Shown: in pieces, positions 13,661 through 22,526 of the stretch | Position numbering within the stretch: position 1 is the stretch's first letter | How the letters are laid out: each line of letters starts with the position of its first letter | NCBI GenBank assembly: GCA_913062645.1 | Contig: CAJXVW010000001.1 | Coordinates: forward strand, 496,001 to 560,000 | Length of the DNA: 64,000 bases | From: an uncultured Mycoplasmatota bacterium | Lineage (GTDB): Bacteria; Bacillota_I; Bacilli_A; Izemoplasmatales; Izemoplasmataceae | Direction: 5' to 3' | Made by a program: the position numbers and the translations under genes | Notes under the pieces: model-generated | Database searches by the model: none | What the model saw: the letters and a program-made list of their open reading frames with translations, nothing else | What the model was told of the DNA's origin: nothing

Positions 13661-16141
13661 ATGATTCGAATCGGTCTTGTCGGCTTTGGCGTCGTCAACT
13701 CCGGCGTCTATGAAATACTCACGTCCCGACGTGAGTATTTGCGGTTGCTGGCCGGCGACGACATCGCGATTGTCAAGATCCTGATCCGTGACCGATCCAA
13801 GCCGCGTGATCACGCAGTGCCCGCAGAACTGTTCACCGATGACGTAAACGAGTTCTTTGCCGAACCGCTCGACATCATCGCCGAAGCCATCACCAACACC
13901 GACGCGGCGCACGTTATCATCACGACCGCACTGGAACGCGGCATCGACGTCGTCAGCGCTTCGAAAGCCGTCATATCAAAGTATTACGACGAGTTGTTCC
14001 AACTCGCTGAGATCAATGAGTGCGGTCTGTATGTGGAAGCCGCCGTCGCCGGCGGCGTCCCGATCATCAAACCGATGTTGCAGACGCTTCAGACCAACAC
14101 GATCACCAACATCAAAGCAATCTTGAACGGAACCACCAACTTCATCCTGTCCAAGATGTACAACGACAATCAATCGTTTGAGGAAGCACTCTCGCTCGCT
14201 CAACAACTGGGCTATGCTGAGGCCGATCCGACCGATGACGTGGAAGGGTACGACGCCTTGCGCAAACTGGTGATCCTGTCCAGTCTCGCCTACCGTACGC
14301 GACTGAAAGAAGAAGACATCCCTTGCCGTGGTATCACCAGCATTACGAAAGAAGACATCGCACACATCCGCGATCTCGATCTGATCGTCAAGCTGATCGG
14401 CACCAGCGTCCTCTCTGAAGATGGGATCTCGGCTTCAATTGAACCGGTGTTGTTCCGCAAGGACTCGGTGTTCCATACTGTGCAGCTCTCAAACAACATC
14501 GTCAGCGTCACCGGCGACAACGTCGGCGAGCTACAGTTCTTCGGCCAGGGCGCGGGCAAACTGCCCACGGCCAACTCGATCGTGTCGGACATCATCGACA
14601 TCCTGTCCGGTGTCAGTCCGATCCGCATCGGGAAAGCACAATCCATTCCACTTCGCAGCAACGAACTGCTGCGCGGCATGTACTACATACGATTCGACCT
14701 CGACACGCTTCATGAGACCGACATTCTCGACACCTTCCGTCGCGCCGACATCGCGTTTGACGTGATTCACCGCACCAATCAGCTGGTGTTGCTGACCGAA
14801 ACCGTCGACGCTCATACCATGGAAACCACGATGGCATCGTTCCCCAGTGGTCGACGCAATCACATCCGCATCGCCGAAGGTGCACTCCGTCATGAGTTCG
14901 CCACCCATGACAAACCGCTCATCGTCCAGAAGTTCGGCGGTACCTCGCTGGCGACACCGGACAAGATCAAGGCCGTCGCCAGCAAACTGATCGAAACCCG
15001 CAAAGCCGGCTACGACGTCATCGCCGTCGTCAGCGCGATGGGGCGCCAGACCGATGATCTGATCGACGTCGCGACGCAAGTCAGCACTTCACCACGCAAG
15101 CGCGAAATGGACATGCTCCTGGCGACGGGTGAGCAAATCTCAATCAGTCTGCTGTCGATGGCGATCCATGACCGGAACGAACGTGCCATCGCGCTTACCA
15201 CGATGCAAAGCGGCATTCTCACCGACGAGTTCCACAACAACGCCAGCATCATCAAAGTCAACACCAAACGACTCAAACAGGAACTAACCACGCATGGAAT
15301 TGTCGTCATTCCCGGTTTCCAGGGACTGACGAAGAACCAGGACGTCACGACTCTAGGTCGCGGTGGCAGCGATACAACTGCGGTCGCCCTCAGTGCCGTG
15401 ATGAACGCCGTGAAATGTGAAATCTACACCGACGTCAAAGGCGTCTACACCGCCGATCCGCGCATCGTTCCCGATGCCAGACGGTGGTCCGACATCAGTT
15501 ACAACGAGATGCTTGAGCTGGCGTCCCTGGGAGCTCAGGTGATGCATCCCCGAAGCGTCGAACTGGCCAAAAAATATCAGGTACCGCTCGTCATCCGTTC
15601 CACTTTCGATGACGATCCCGGCACCGTCGTCAAGGAGGCAGAAATGATCGAAAAAGTTTTGGTTCGCGGCGTCACCAGCGATCGCGACATCGTCAAGGTG
15701 TCGATTGCCGAAGTGCCTGACATGCCGGGCATCGCCTACCACCTGTTCGAACTGCTTGCGGCTGAGAAGGTCGCAATCGACACGATCATCCAGTCGGTCG
15801 GACGCGAGAACATCAACGACATCTCGTTCACCGTGCACCAACGTGACCTGGACGCAACCGTCAAAGCCTGTGAGACCTACGTCAAGACGATTTCGACAGG
15901 GCGCGTCATCACCGATGACAACGTCATCAAACTGTCGATCGTCGGCATCGGCATGGCCGGTGGCAGCAAGGTCGCATCGACCTTCTTCAAGGCGCTCTAT
16001 GAGTCCGGCATCAACATCCAGATGATTTCGACCTCCGAAATCAAGATTTCCTGCATCATCGAGGACAAGGACATCGACGATGCGATCCGCCGCATTCACC
16101 AGTATTTCCAACTCGGCGAAGAAGTCAACATCGAAACCTGA
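13661..16141 (+). CDS. Bifunctional homoserine dehydrogenase-aspartate kinase, reversed domain order
   Basis: 826 residues. Residues 1 to about 345 are homoserine dehydrogenase: GFGVVNSGV (dinucleotide site with Asn where Gly is usual), ASKAVIS with the catalytic Lys, and GYAEADPTDDVEGYDALRK with the substrate Asp residues. About 346-410 looks like an ACT domain. From residue 418 an aspartate kinase begins: VQKFGGTSLA, ATGEQISISLL, TLGRGGSDTTA, YTDVKGVYTADPR, then two ACT domains. It should catalyse both the first and third steps from aspartate to homoserine. In E. coli ThrA and MetL the kinase is N-terminal; here the order is reversed. ATG after GAGGTGCAAGG. Confidence 0.93.
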   Translation: MIRIGLVGFGVVNSGVYEILTSRREYLRLLAGDDIAIVKILIRDRSKPRDHAVPAELFTDDVNEFFAEPLDIIAEAITNTDAAHVIITTALERGIDVVSASKAVISKYYDELFQLAEINECGLYVEAAVAGGVPIIKPMLQTLQTNTITNIKAILNGTTNFILSKMYNDNQSFEEALSLAQQLGYAEADPTDDVEGYDALRKLVILSSLAYRTRLKEEDIPCRGITSITKEDIAHIRDLDLIVKLIGTSVLSEDGISASIEPVLFRKDSVFHTVQLSNNIVSVTGDNVGELQFFGQGAGKLPTANSIVSDIIDILSGVSPIRIGKAQSIPLRSNELLRGMYYIRFDLDTLHETDILDTFRRADIAFDVIHRTNQLVLLTETVDAHTMETTMASFPSGRRNHIRIAEGALRHEFATHDKPLIVQKFGGTSLATPDKIKAVASKLIETRKAGYDVIAVVSAMGRQTDDLIDVATQVSTSPRKREMDMLLATGEQISISLLSMAIHDRNERAIALTTMQSGILTDEFHNNASIIKVNTKRLKQELTTHGIVVIPGFQGLTKNQDVTTLGRGGSDTTAVALSAVMNAVKCEIYTDVKGVYTADPRIVPDARRWSDISYNEMLELASLGAQVMHPRSVELAKKYQVPLVIRSTFDDDPGTVVKEAEMIEKVLVRGVTSDRDIVKVSIAEVPDMPGIAYHLFELLAAEKVAIDTIIQSVGRENINDISFTVHQRDLDATVKACETYVKTISTGRVITDDNVIKLSIVGIGMAGGSKVASTFFKALYESGINIQMISTSEIKISCIIEDKDIDDAIRRIHQYFQLGEEVNIET

Positions 16142-16145
16142 GAAC

Positions 16146-16175
16146 AAAAAAAGATCACGCGTGTGATCTTTTTGT
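16146..16175. terminator. Bidirectional terminator between hom-lysC and thrB
   Basis: AAGATCAC (16151-16158) and GTGATCTT (16163-16170) with A-run before and T-run after. Confidence 0.85.
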
Positions 16176-16180
16176 TTGCC

Positions 16181-17032
16181 TCATTTGATGATTTCGAGCT
16201 TGGCGCCGATGTCGACTGCGACAGCCTTGTAGGTTGCTAGCAAGGTATCCGTGAGGTAATCGTCGATCGGTGTTTTGGACAACACCAGGAGGCTGCTGCC
16301 GGAACCGCTCAGAACGACGGCGATGTCCTTGTGCCGTTTGAGTTGCGTGATTTCTTCTTCGCTGGCGAGCAGTGGCAAACGATGTGGCTCGTGGATGCGA
16401 TCGTCGAGCAGCAGGTTCAGCTTGCTGATGTCGCCCTTGGCAAGGGCGGAGGGAAGTTGCGCAATGCGTGCCAGGTTGTGCACGGCATCGTCCAGTGCGA
16501 TTTTCTCAGGCAGCACGTCGCGCAGTTCCTTGGTGTTGGTTTCCTGGGAGGGAATCAACAGCGTGAAGTGGAGCGACTTGTGCAACTCGAATTTGTGATG
16601 GATGTACTTCTCGTTGTCAGCGAAGACGCCGATCAGTCCGCCGTAGGCCGCGGCGTAGACGTTGTCGGGGTGGCCTTCGTAATCGGCGGCGAACCGGACG
16701 CATTCGGCGTAACTCGATCCGAGATTGCCGATCTCGTTGGCGGCGAACACGCCGGCGAGGATGCAGGCGGCGCTGCTGCCGAGACCGCGGGCGACGGGAA
16801 TGTCCTGGGTCATCTGGGTGATGACGACCCGACGATGCGGGGTCTTGTGGGCGGCAAAGAAAGCCGTGTACGCCATGTACACCAGATTGTCCTCGAGCGT
16901 GTCGGGGAAATTAACGAGTTTGTCCGTGAAATTGGGTTTGAACTGAAATTCGTTGAACAGATTGAGCGACAATCCGAGGGTGTCGAAACCGATGCCGAGA
17001 TTGGCGCTTGATGCGGGTACTTTAATGTTCAT
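16181..17032 (-). CDS. thrB: Homoserine kinase
   Basis: 283 residues of the GHMP kinase family: VPASSANLGIGFDTLGLSL at the start, the ATP loop VARGLGSSAACILAG, and a C-terminal VVLSGSGSSLLVL. It phosphorylates homoserine to O-phosphohomoserine, the substrate of ThrC. The ATG at 17032 is chosen because AGGTGA precedes it by 5-6 bases; a GTG three codons earlier lacks a site. Its start overlaps the end of thrC by 11 bases, so translation is probably coupled. Confidence 0.95.
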   Translation of the reverse strand: MNIKVPASSANLGIGFDTLGLSLNLFNEFQFKPNFTDKLVNFPDTLEDNLVYMAYTAFFAAHKTPHRRVVITQMTQDIPVARGLGSSAACILAGVFAANEIGNLGSSYAECVRFAADYEGHPDNVYAAAYGGLIGVFADNEKYIHHKFELHKSLHFTLLIPSQETNTKELRDVLPEKIALDDAVHNLARIAQLPSALAKGDISKLNLLLDDRIHEPHRLPLLASEEEITQLKRHKDIAVVLSGSGSSLLVLSKTPIDDYLTDTLLATYKAVAVDIGAKLEIIK

Positions 17033-18467
17033 CAATGTCACCTACCATTTTCTTCAGAGTGGATGTTGCGCGGGATTTGGACAACGTGTGTTTGACGTAG
17101 TTGGTTGGTTGGACGACCGATCGGACGCGGTCCGGAAGGGATACGCCGGCATGGTCAGCCAGTCGTTTGACGGCGGTTTCCAGATCATCGCTTGTGGACA
17201 GATCGAATGCGGCGAGCATCGCGTTGGTGAATTTGAACGGCGAGGCCGTCGCTACGATGATCGTGTGATGGCGGGGCTTGGCTTGATTGTCGAAGACATG
17301 TTTGGCGACCGCCGTGTGCGGATCGATGAGGATGCCGTCGGTCGCGAGCGTGCGCGCGATTGTCGCGAGGGTGTCGTCTTCGTCGGCCATGCCCGATGTG
17401 AAGGTATCGTGTTGTTTGATCAGATCGAACTGGATCACGCCGTCTTGCTTCAGGTCCCTCATGATTTGATGGAGTCGTTGTGCTTTGCGATCGACGAGAT
17501 CGAAGAGATATCGTTCGAGATTGGACGAGATGATGATGTCCATGCTCGGTGAAATCGTCTTGAACAGTTCGCGGCGGATGTCATAGGTGCCGGTCTGGAA
17601 CAGATCGTGAAGCACGTTGTTGGTGTTCGCGGCGATGATCAGTTTGTCGTAGGGGATGCCCATTCGTTTGGCGAGATAGGCGGCATAGATGTTGCCGAAG
17701 TTACCGGTCGGCACGATCGCGTCAATCTTGTCGCCGAGGGCGATGACACCGTCTTTGACAAGTTCGAAGTAGGCTTGCACGTAGTATGTGACCTGCGGCA
17801 CCAGGCGGCCGATGTTGATCGAGTTGGCGCTGACGAGTTGCGCATGATTGAGCTCGAGCGACTGGAACAACTCCTTCACGATCGTCTGGCATTCGTCGAA
17901 GTTGCCGTCGACGGCGAAGACGTGACAGTTGTGGGCTTCACAGGACAACATCTGGCGCTCCTGGAAGGGACTGACGCCGTCGGCGGGGTAGAGCACGATC
18001 ACGTGCGTGTCCGGTCGTTTGGCGAATCCGGCGAGCGCGGCGCTGCCGGTGTCCCCGGACGTGGCTGTGAGCACGATCGACGGACCGCGGATGCCATGGA
18101 TCCGTTTTGCCTCCTCGATCAGATGCGGCAGGACCGAGAGGGCCATGTCCTTGAACGCGAGCGTTTCACCGTGATACAGATTGAGATAACTGTGATGATC
18201 TCGGTGGGTCATCGTGAACGGCGCCGGCTGGAACAGATCGGACTGGTACACGTCCGATACGATGCGATCGATCGCATCCTTCGGAACGTCATCGAGAAGC
18301 GCATGAAAGACGTGCTTGGCGATGGCGATGTTGTCGCGTTTCGCCAGTTCGTTCAGATCGAGTGTCGGCAGGGTGTCGAACACGTACAGACCGCCGTCTT
18401 TGGCAAGTCCGTCGAGGATTGCTTCGGACACGGTCTTGGTTGTATCGGAGCGAGTGCTTCGGACCAT
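17022..18467 (-). CDS. thrC: Threonine synthase
   Basis: 481 residues, PLP fold type II. The N-terminal part has GLAKDGGLYV, the PLP lysine lies in ETLAFKDMAL, the phosphate loop in TATSGDTGSAA, and PTGNFGNIYAAY follows. It converts O-phosphohomoserine to threonine. First gene of a leftward thrC-thrB pair that faces the hom-lysC fusion; the ATG follows AAGGTGGTGATCCC. Confidence 0.96.
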   Translation of the reverse strand: MVRSTRSDTTKTVSEAILDGLAKDGGLYVFDTLPTLDLNELAKRDNIAIAKHVFHALLDDVPKDAIDRIVSDVYQSDLFQPAPFTMTHRDHHSYLNLYHGETLAFKDMALSVLPHLIEEAKRIHGIRGPSIVLTATSGDTGSAALAGFAKRPDTHVIVLYPADGVSPFQERQMLSCEAHNCHVFAVDGNFDECQTIVKELFQSLELNHAQLVSANSINIGRLVPQVTYYVQAYFELVKDGVIALGDKIDAIVPTGNFGNIYAAYLAKRMGIPYDKLIIAANTNNVLHDLFQTGTYDIRRELFKTISPSMDIIISSNLERYLFDLVDRKAQRLHQIMRDLKQDGVIQFDLIKQHDTFTSGMADEDDTLATIARTLATDGILIDPHTAVAKHVFDNQAKPRHHTIIVATASPFKFTNAMLAAFDLSTSDDLETAVKRLADHAGVSLPDRVRSVVQPTNYVKHTLSKSRATSTLKKMVGDIDEH

Positions 18468-18487
18468 GGGATCACCACCTTGGTTTC

Positions 18488-18496
18488 ATTATATCA
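18488..18496 (-). promoter_or_regulatory. Extended -10 promoter of thrCB
   Basis: TGATATAAT on the minus strand, 20 bases before the ATG; the leader is very short, so no attenuator is present. Confidence 0.5.
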
Positions 18497-18536
18497 CAAG
18501 CGACGTACTCGCTGGGGAGTTTTCGTGCAAGAGCAA

Positions 18537-18562
18537 CAAAAAAACCACCGTTTGGTGGTTTT
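18537..18562 (-). terminator. Terminator of rpsD
   Basis: AACCACC (18543-18549) and GGTGGTT (18554-18560), followed on the minus strand by TTTTTTGTTG. Confidence 0.8.
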
Positions 18563-18568
18563 GTTTGA

Positions 18569-19168
18569 TTATCTGCTGTAGAATTCGACGATCAGATTCT
18601 CTTTGATTTCGCTGAGAATCTCACTGCGTTCCGGCAAGCGGACGTAAGTGGCTTCGAACTTGGTGTCGTCAAACCCGACGTATTCGGGACGGGTGACGAG
18701 CGCTTCAAGCGCGTCTTTGACGATCTGGAAGTTTTTCGCTTTTTCGCTCAGGGTGATGACTTGGCCGGGGACGACGCGGTACGACGGAATGTCGGTGCGG
18801 CGGCCGTCGACGTAGACATGGCCGTGGTTGACGAGCTGGCGTGCCTGGCGGCGGGTGCGGGCGAAGCCGGCACGGAAGACGAGATTGTCGAGGCGGCTTT
18901 CGAGCAGGAACAGGAAGTTTTCACCCTGTTTGCCTTGCATCTTTTTCGCTTCGTTGAACGTTTTCCGGAACTGTCTTTCGTTGACGCCGTAAGTGAAACG
19001 AACTTTTTGCTTCTCCTGAAGCTGCTGGCCGTATTCACTCAGTTTACCGCGACGTTGGCCGTGCTGGCCGGGCGCGTAAGGGCGTTTGCCGAGTTCTTTT
19101 CCCGATTCGCTGATCGAATATTTGAGACGACGCGAAATCTTCCAACTGGGTCCAGTATAGCGTGACAT
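18569..19168 (-). CDS. rpsD: 30S ribosomal protein S4
   Basis: 199 residues, normal length. Begins [15 protein letters not shown] with [14 protein letters not shown], then an S4 RNA-binding domain from about residue 90 ([41 protein letters not shown]). The N-terminus lacks the zinc cysteines, so it is the C-minus form. S4 starts 30S assembly and in Firmicutes represses its own mRNA. The ATG follows AAGGAGGAATACAT. Monocistronic with a long leader. Confidence 0.97.
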   Translation of the reverse strand: MSRYTGPSWKISRRLKYSISESGKELGKRPYAPGQHGQRRGKLSEYGQQLQEKQKVRFTYGVNERQFRKTFNEAKKMQGKQGENFLFLLESRLDNLVFRAGFARTRRQARQLVNHGHVYVDGRRTDIPSYRVVPGQVITLSEKAKNFQIVKDALEALVTRPEYVGFDDTKFEATYVRLPERSEILSEIKENLIVEFYSR

Positions 19169-19328
19169 ATGTATTCCTCCTTCTTCAGATTACGAGAGTA
19201 ATAATGATTTATTAATCAGAATGTTTTAATGCGTTCACCTCGTCAGCTGAGACTACTAACAACCCTCTTGCGGAACATTCAGCAGTTAATGAAAGTCATT
19301 ATTTAGCTGCCATTATTACACATGCGCA
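19169..19328 (-). promoter_or_regulatory. rpsD leader, candidate S4 autoregulatory RNA
   Basis: From the predicted transcription start near 19328 to the ATG there are about 160 bases with no open frame. Unusually long for this compact genome. Firmicutes rpsD leaders fold into a pseudoknot bound by S4; I have not folded this one, so the assignment rests on position and length. Confidence 0.45.
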
Positions 19329-19334
19329 CTTGAT

Positions 19335-19363
19335 ATTATATAGAAACTACAGGGCAATGTCAA
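19335..19363 (-). promoter_or_regulatory. Consensus promoter of rpsD
   Basis: Perfect TTGACA, a 17-base spacer and perfect TATAAT on the minus strand. The -35 and most of the spacer lie within the 3' end of the fRMsr gene. Confidence 0.85.
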
Positions 19364-19829
19364 CCAATTTCCGTACAACTTTTTCGAGGTGGACGCGGTC
19401 CGTGTCATCAAACCGCGCAAGCGACGGCGAGTCGATGTCGAGCACGCCCCAGAGCTTGTCCTTGACGAGGATCGGGATGACGATTTCCGACTTGCTGGCG
19501 CCGTCACAGGCGATGTGGCCAGGGAACGCGTCAACGTCGGGTACGACGTAGCTCTTTTGGTCCTTGGCGGCGTTGCCGCATACACCGCTGCCGAGTTGGA
19601 TCAGCGTGCAGGCCGGCAGACCCTGAAACGGTCCGAGAAACAATTTCTCGCCATCATACAGGTAGAACCCGACCCAGTTGATGTCGTCGAGGAAGTAGTT
19701 GAGATAGGCCGCGAGATTGCTCAGCGTGGTGATAAGCGCTTCGTCGCGGACGATGTAATGATCGAGATGGGACAACAGAATGTCGTAATTCTCTTGCTTG
19801 GTGGAACCTTTGGGGATGGCCGTGAACAT
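19347..19829 (-). CDS. Free methionine-(R)-sulfoxide reductase (GAF domain)
   Basis: 160 residues, one GAF domain. DINWVGFYLYDGEKLFLGPF, GLPACTLIQLGSGVCGNAA and FPGHIACDGASKSEIVIPI match fRMsr, including three cysteines (PAC, GVCG, IACD) used in catalysis. It reduces free methionine-R-sulfoxide with thioredoxin. The ATG at 19829 follows GAGGTGATATCG; a GTG three codons earlier is within the binding site. Its last codons contain the rpsD promoter. Confidence 0.9.
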   Translation of the reverse strand: MFTAIPKGSTKQENYDILLSHLDHYIVRDEALITTLSNLAAYLNYFLDDINWVGFYLYDGEKLFLGPFQGLPACTLIQLGSGVCGNAAKDQKSYVVPDVDAFPGHIACDGASKSEIVIPILVKDKLWGVLDIDSPSLARFDDTDRVHLEKVVRKLVDIAL

Positions 19830-19913
19830 CGATATCACCTCAATACGATTGTATCAAAAGGTTGTGCAAAAGCAAATACTTATGGTATTATATTTTTGAT
19901 TGGAAGTGAGACC

Positions 19914-21149
19914 ATGTACGAACGCATCCTCGTGCGCTACGGCGATCTGACCCTCAAGGGTCGCAACAAACGAATCTTCGTCGAGCGCGTCAACCATCTC
20001 ATCAGAGAAAAAGTGAACAATCCGAACGTGACCTATGAAAAGAATCACGATCGTCTTTACATATTGTTGAACGGCGAAGATCATGACGCCGTCATTCGCG
20101 GTCTCGACAAGGTCAGCGGGTTGTCGAGCTACAGCCTCATCACCAAGACCGACCGCGACATGGACAGCATCAAGGCCAAGGCGCTCGAAGCCGTGCAGAG
20201 CGAACTCGACGACAAGGTCGTAAGGTTCAAGGTGGAAACGAAACGGGCCGATAAACATTACCCGATCAAGAGTCCTGATGTGTCAAAACAGGTGGCGGCG
20301 CACGTACTCCGCCACACCGAACTGCTCCAGGTCGACGTTCACAACCCCGAACTGACACTCAATGTCGAAATCCGTCACAACGGCGCCTATGTTTATTGCA
20401 AAAAGATCAAAGGCATGGGCGGGTTCCCCGTCGGCGTCGCCGGCAAGGGCATGTTGATGCTCTCTGGCGGCATCGATTCACCGGTCGCCGGTTTCCTGGC
20501 GATGAAACAAGGCGTCGAGATCGAGTGCGTGCATTTCGAATCGACACCGCTCACCTCGATCGAGAGCGCACAGAAAGTCATCGATCTGACGGAGAAACTG
20601 GCCGTGTTCGCACCGGGCAACAAGTTGAAACTGCACATGGTGCCGTTCAAGGAACTGCACGAAGCGCTGTTGGACCATGTCCCCGAAAGTTACAATATCA
20701 CGGTCATGCGCCGGATGATGTACCGCATCAGCGAAAAACTGGCCAAACAACGTGACTGTCTCGTCCTGATCAATGGTGAAAGCATTGGCCAGGTCGCCTC
20801 GCAGACGCTCGAGAGCATGGTCACCATCAGTGACGTCGTGCGGATGCCGATCCTGCGACCGCTCGCAACCTACGACAAACTTGACATCATTGCTATCTCT
20901 CGCCGCCTTGACATGTACGAGATCAGTACCCGTCCGTTTGAGGACTGCTGCACCGTCTATGTTCCCAAAAAACCGACCACGGCACCGAAAAAACGACGTT
21001 CCGGCTATTACGAGACCACGTTTGACTACGAAACGATGATCGACGACACCGTGGCACGTACGATCACCATCGACGTTCATGCCAATAAACATCGTGACCT
21101 CACCAGCGAGGGTTGGATCGTTCGCGATGTGCTCACCGACAAACAATGA
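19914..21149 (+). CDS. thiI: tRNA 4-thiouridine synthetase ThiI
   Basis: 411 residues. N-terminal ferredoxin-like and THUMP domains (about 1-165; YERILVRYGDLTLKGRNK), then the adenylation domain with the PP-loop MLSGGIDSPVAGFL near residue 185 and FEDCCTVYVPKKP near 345. There is no C-terminal rhodanese domain, as is usual outside Proteobacteria. It adds sulfur to U8 of tRNA and can supply sulfur for thiamine synthesis. The ATG after GGAAGTGAGACC is chosen; the frame is open much further upstream across the opposite-strand gene. A small rhodanese lipoprotein follows. Confidence 0.95.
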   Translation: MYERILVRYGDLTLKGRNKRIFVERVNHLIREKVNNPNVTYEKNHDRLYILLNGEDHDAVIRGLDKVSGLSSYSLITKTDRDMDSIKAKALEAVQSELDDKVVRFKVETKRADKHYPIKSPDVSKQVAAHVLRHTELLQVDVHNPELTLNVEIRHNGAYVYCKKIKGMGGFPVGVAGKGMLMLSGGIDSPVAGFLAMKQGVEIECVHFESTPLTSIESAQKVIDLTEKLAVFAPGNKLKLHMVPFKELHEALLDHVPESYNITVMRRMMYRISEKLAKQRDCLVLINGESIGQVASQTLESMVTISDVVRMPILRPLATYDKLDIIAISRRLDMYEISTRPFEDCCTVYVPKKPTTAPKKRRSGYYETTFDYETMIDDTVARTITIDVHANKHRDLTSEGWIVRDVLTDKQ

Positions 21150-21160
21150 AATCATATTGT

Positions 21161-21189
21161 TTGTAAACAAACTACAAGTTGAATATAAT
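21161..21189 (+). promoter_or_regulatory. Promoter of the rhodanese lipoprotein gene
   Basis: TTGTAA, a 17-base spacer and TATAAT (21184-21189). Confidence 0.6.
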
Positions 21190-21208
21190 GGTCATAGAGG
21201 TGAATGAC

Positions 21209-21586
21209 ATGAAACGACTTTTTCTGGTCGCAACAGCGATCCTTGCCGTCTTCGCACTCAGTGCGTGTGACAGCGGCTACACCAACATCAACAACGACGA
21301 ACTGCAGGAGATGCTCGACAACAATCCCGAGTATCAGTTCATCGACGTCCGCACCAGCCAGGAATTCTACGATGTCCGAATTCCCGGCTTCAGCAACATC
21401 GATTACTACTATCTCGATGACGATCACAGTTTGACCGATCATCTCGACAAGGACGTGCCCGTCGTCATCATGTGCAACAGCGGCAACCGCAGCAGAAGCG
21501 CAGCGGCGATCTTCGTCGAAGAAGGATTCACCGAGGTGTACAACCTCACCGGTGGCATTCAGGATTGGAACGGCGAGACCGAGTAG
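21209..21586 (+). CDS. Rhodanese-domain lipoprotein
   Basis: 125 residues. The N-terminus MKRLFLVATAILAVFALSAC is a clear lipoprotein signal with lipobox LSAC. The remainder is a single rhodanese domain: FIDVRTSQEFYDVRIPGF and active-site loop MCNSGNRSRSAA with the catalytic Cys. Such proteins sit on the outer face of the membrane and may transfer sulfur or protect thiols. The ATG follows GAGGTGAATGAC; an earlier in-frame TTG is less likely. Adjacent to thiI but with its own promoter. Confidence 0.88.
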   Translation: MKRLFLVATAILAVFALSACDSGYTNINNDELQEMLDNNPEYQFIDVRTSQEFYDVRIPGFSNIDYYYLDDDHSLTDHLDKDVPVVIMCNSGNRSRSAAAIFVEEGFTEVYNLTGGIQDWNGETE

Positions 21587-21645
21587 GTCCGCCTTTTCTT
21601 TTGCCTGGATCATTTGTGAAATGCTGCTTGTCTTTTTCGAAGTCG

Positions 21646-21654
21646 TGATATAAT
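21646..21654 (+). promoter_or_regulatory. Extended -10 promoter of the SpoU methyltransferase gene
   Basis: TGATATAAT with a possible TTGTCT -35 at 15-base spacing. Confidence 0.5.
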
Positions 21655-21710
21655 GAGTATGATAGCGAACCAGTGAAAACAGATATCACCAAGCGCAAGG
21701 AGGGATGCCG

Positions 21711-22418
21711 TTGCACATTCAAAGCGTCAACAATCCACTCATCAAGGACATGACCAAACTGCATCAGAAGAAACATCGTGACGCCACCGGGTTGTTTCTG
21801 GTCGAAGGATATCATCTCCACGAGGAAGCGACCAAGGTTGGCAATGTCGTTCACGTTTTCACGACGGACGAATCGATCCGTGGTGACAACGTTGTGACGG
21901 TCACGCCGCAGGTCCTTGCAAAACTGGCCCAAACCAAGAATCCGCAACCCGTCATCACGATTTGTCGCAAGATCGAAGGGGCGGCCGTCGGCCACCGGGT
22001 GTTGTTGCTCGAACGCGTTCAAGATCCCGGCAATCTCGGTACTCTGATGCGCAGCGCACTTGCCTTTGGATTTGATACCATCGTCCTCGACAACACTTGT
22101 GACATTTACAACGACAAGGTCCTGCGCAGCACCCAGGGAGCCATTTTCCGTCTCAATGTCCTCCACCAGTCGATCGCCACGTTCATGGAGGAGCATTCCG
22201 AACTTACATTTTATGGCACGGCGATGGAAGGCACACCGCTGGACGACATCGATCCGGCTTTGCGCATCGGTCTCATCCTCGGCAACGAAGGATCCGGCGT
22301 GTCCTCTGAAGTACTCGCCAAGACCACTCTGAACCTGACCATTTCGATGCACCACACGGAGAGTCTCAACGTCGCTGTGGCGGGAAGCATCATCATGCAT
22401 CATCTGGCCCTCAAATAA
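21711..22418 (+). CDS. TrmH/SpoU family RNA 2'-O-methyltransferase
   Basis: About 235 residues. The N-terminal substrate domain (IQSVNNPLIKDMTKL, FLVEGYHLHEEA) is followed by the SPOUT domain: LERVQDPGNLGTLMRSALAFG (motif 1), IGLILGNEGSGV (motif 2) and ISMHHTESLNVAVAGSI (motif 3). It methylates a ribose in rRNA or tRNA; the exact base is unknown. The TTG at 21711 is preferred because AGGAGGG is 6 bases upstream; the ATG at 21705 touches that site. Confidence 0.92.
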   Translation: MHIQSVNNPLIKDMTKLHQKKHRDATGLFLVEGYHLHEEATKVGNVVHVFTTDESIRGDNVVTVTPQVLAKLAQTKNPQPVITICRKIEGAAVGHRVLLLERVQDPGNLGTLMRSALAFGFDTIVLDNTCDIYNDKVLRSTQGAIFRLNVLHQSIATFMEEHSELTFYGTAMEGTPLDDIDPALRIGLILGNEGSGVSSEVLAKTTLNLTISMHHTESLNVAVAGSIIMHHLALK

Positions 22419-22430
22419 GATATATAGTAC

Positions 22431-22459
22431 TTGATTTTTGTATTTCTATATGATACAAT
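22431..22459 (+). promoter_or_regulatory. Promoter of the rimP-nusA-infB operon
   Basis: TTGATT, a 17-base spacer, TACAAT preceded by TGA. Confidence 0.7.
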
Positions 22460-22478
22460 TACCGTGCATATGTGTTAG

Positions 22479-22507
22479 AGAGTGGGCCAACCCCCACTCT
22501 TTTGTTT
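22479..22507 (+). terminator. Leader attenuator before rimP
   Basis: AGAGTGGG (22479-22486) and CCCACTCT (22493-22500) pair, followed by TTTGTTT. It lies between the promoter and the first gene of the operon, so it must be read through; NusA, encoded in the operon, acts on such hairpins. Confidence 0.7.
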
Positions 22508-22526
22508 GAAAAAAGGAGCAATGACA

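Noticed and set aside
21587-21645. Terminator after the rhodanese gene
   Set aside because: No stable stem with an adjacent T-run could be found.
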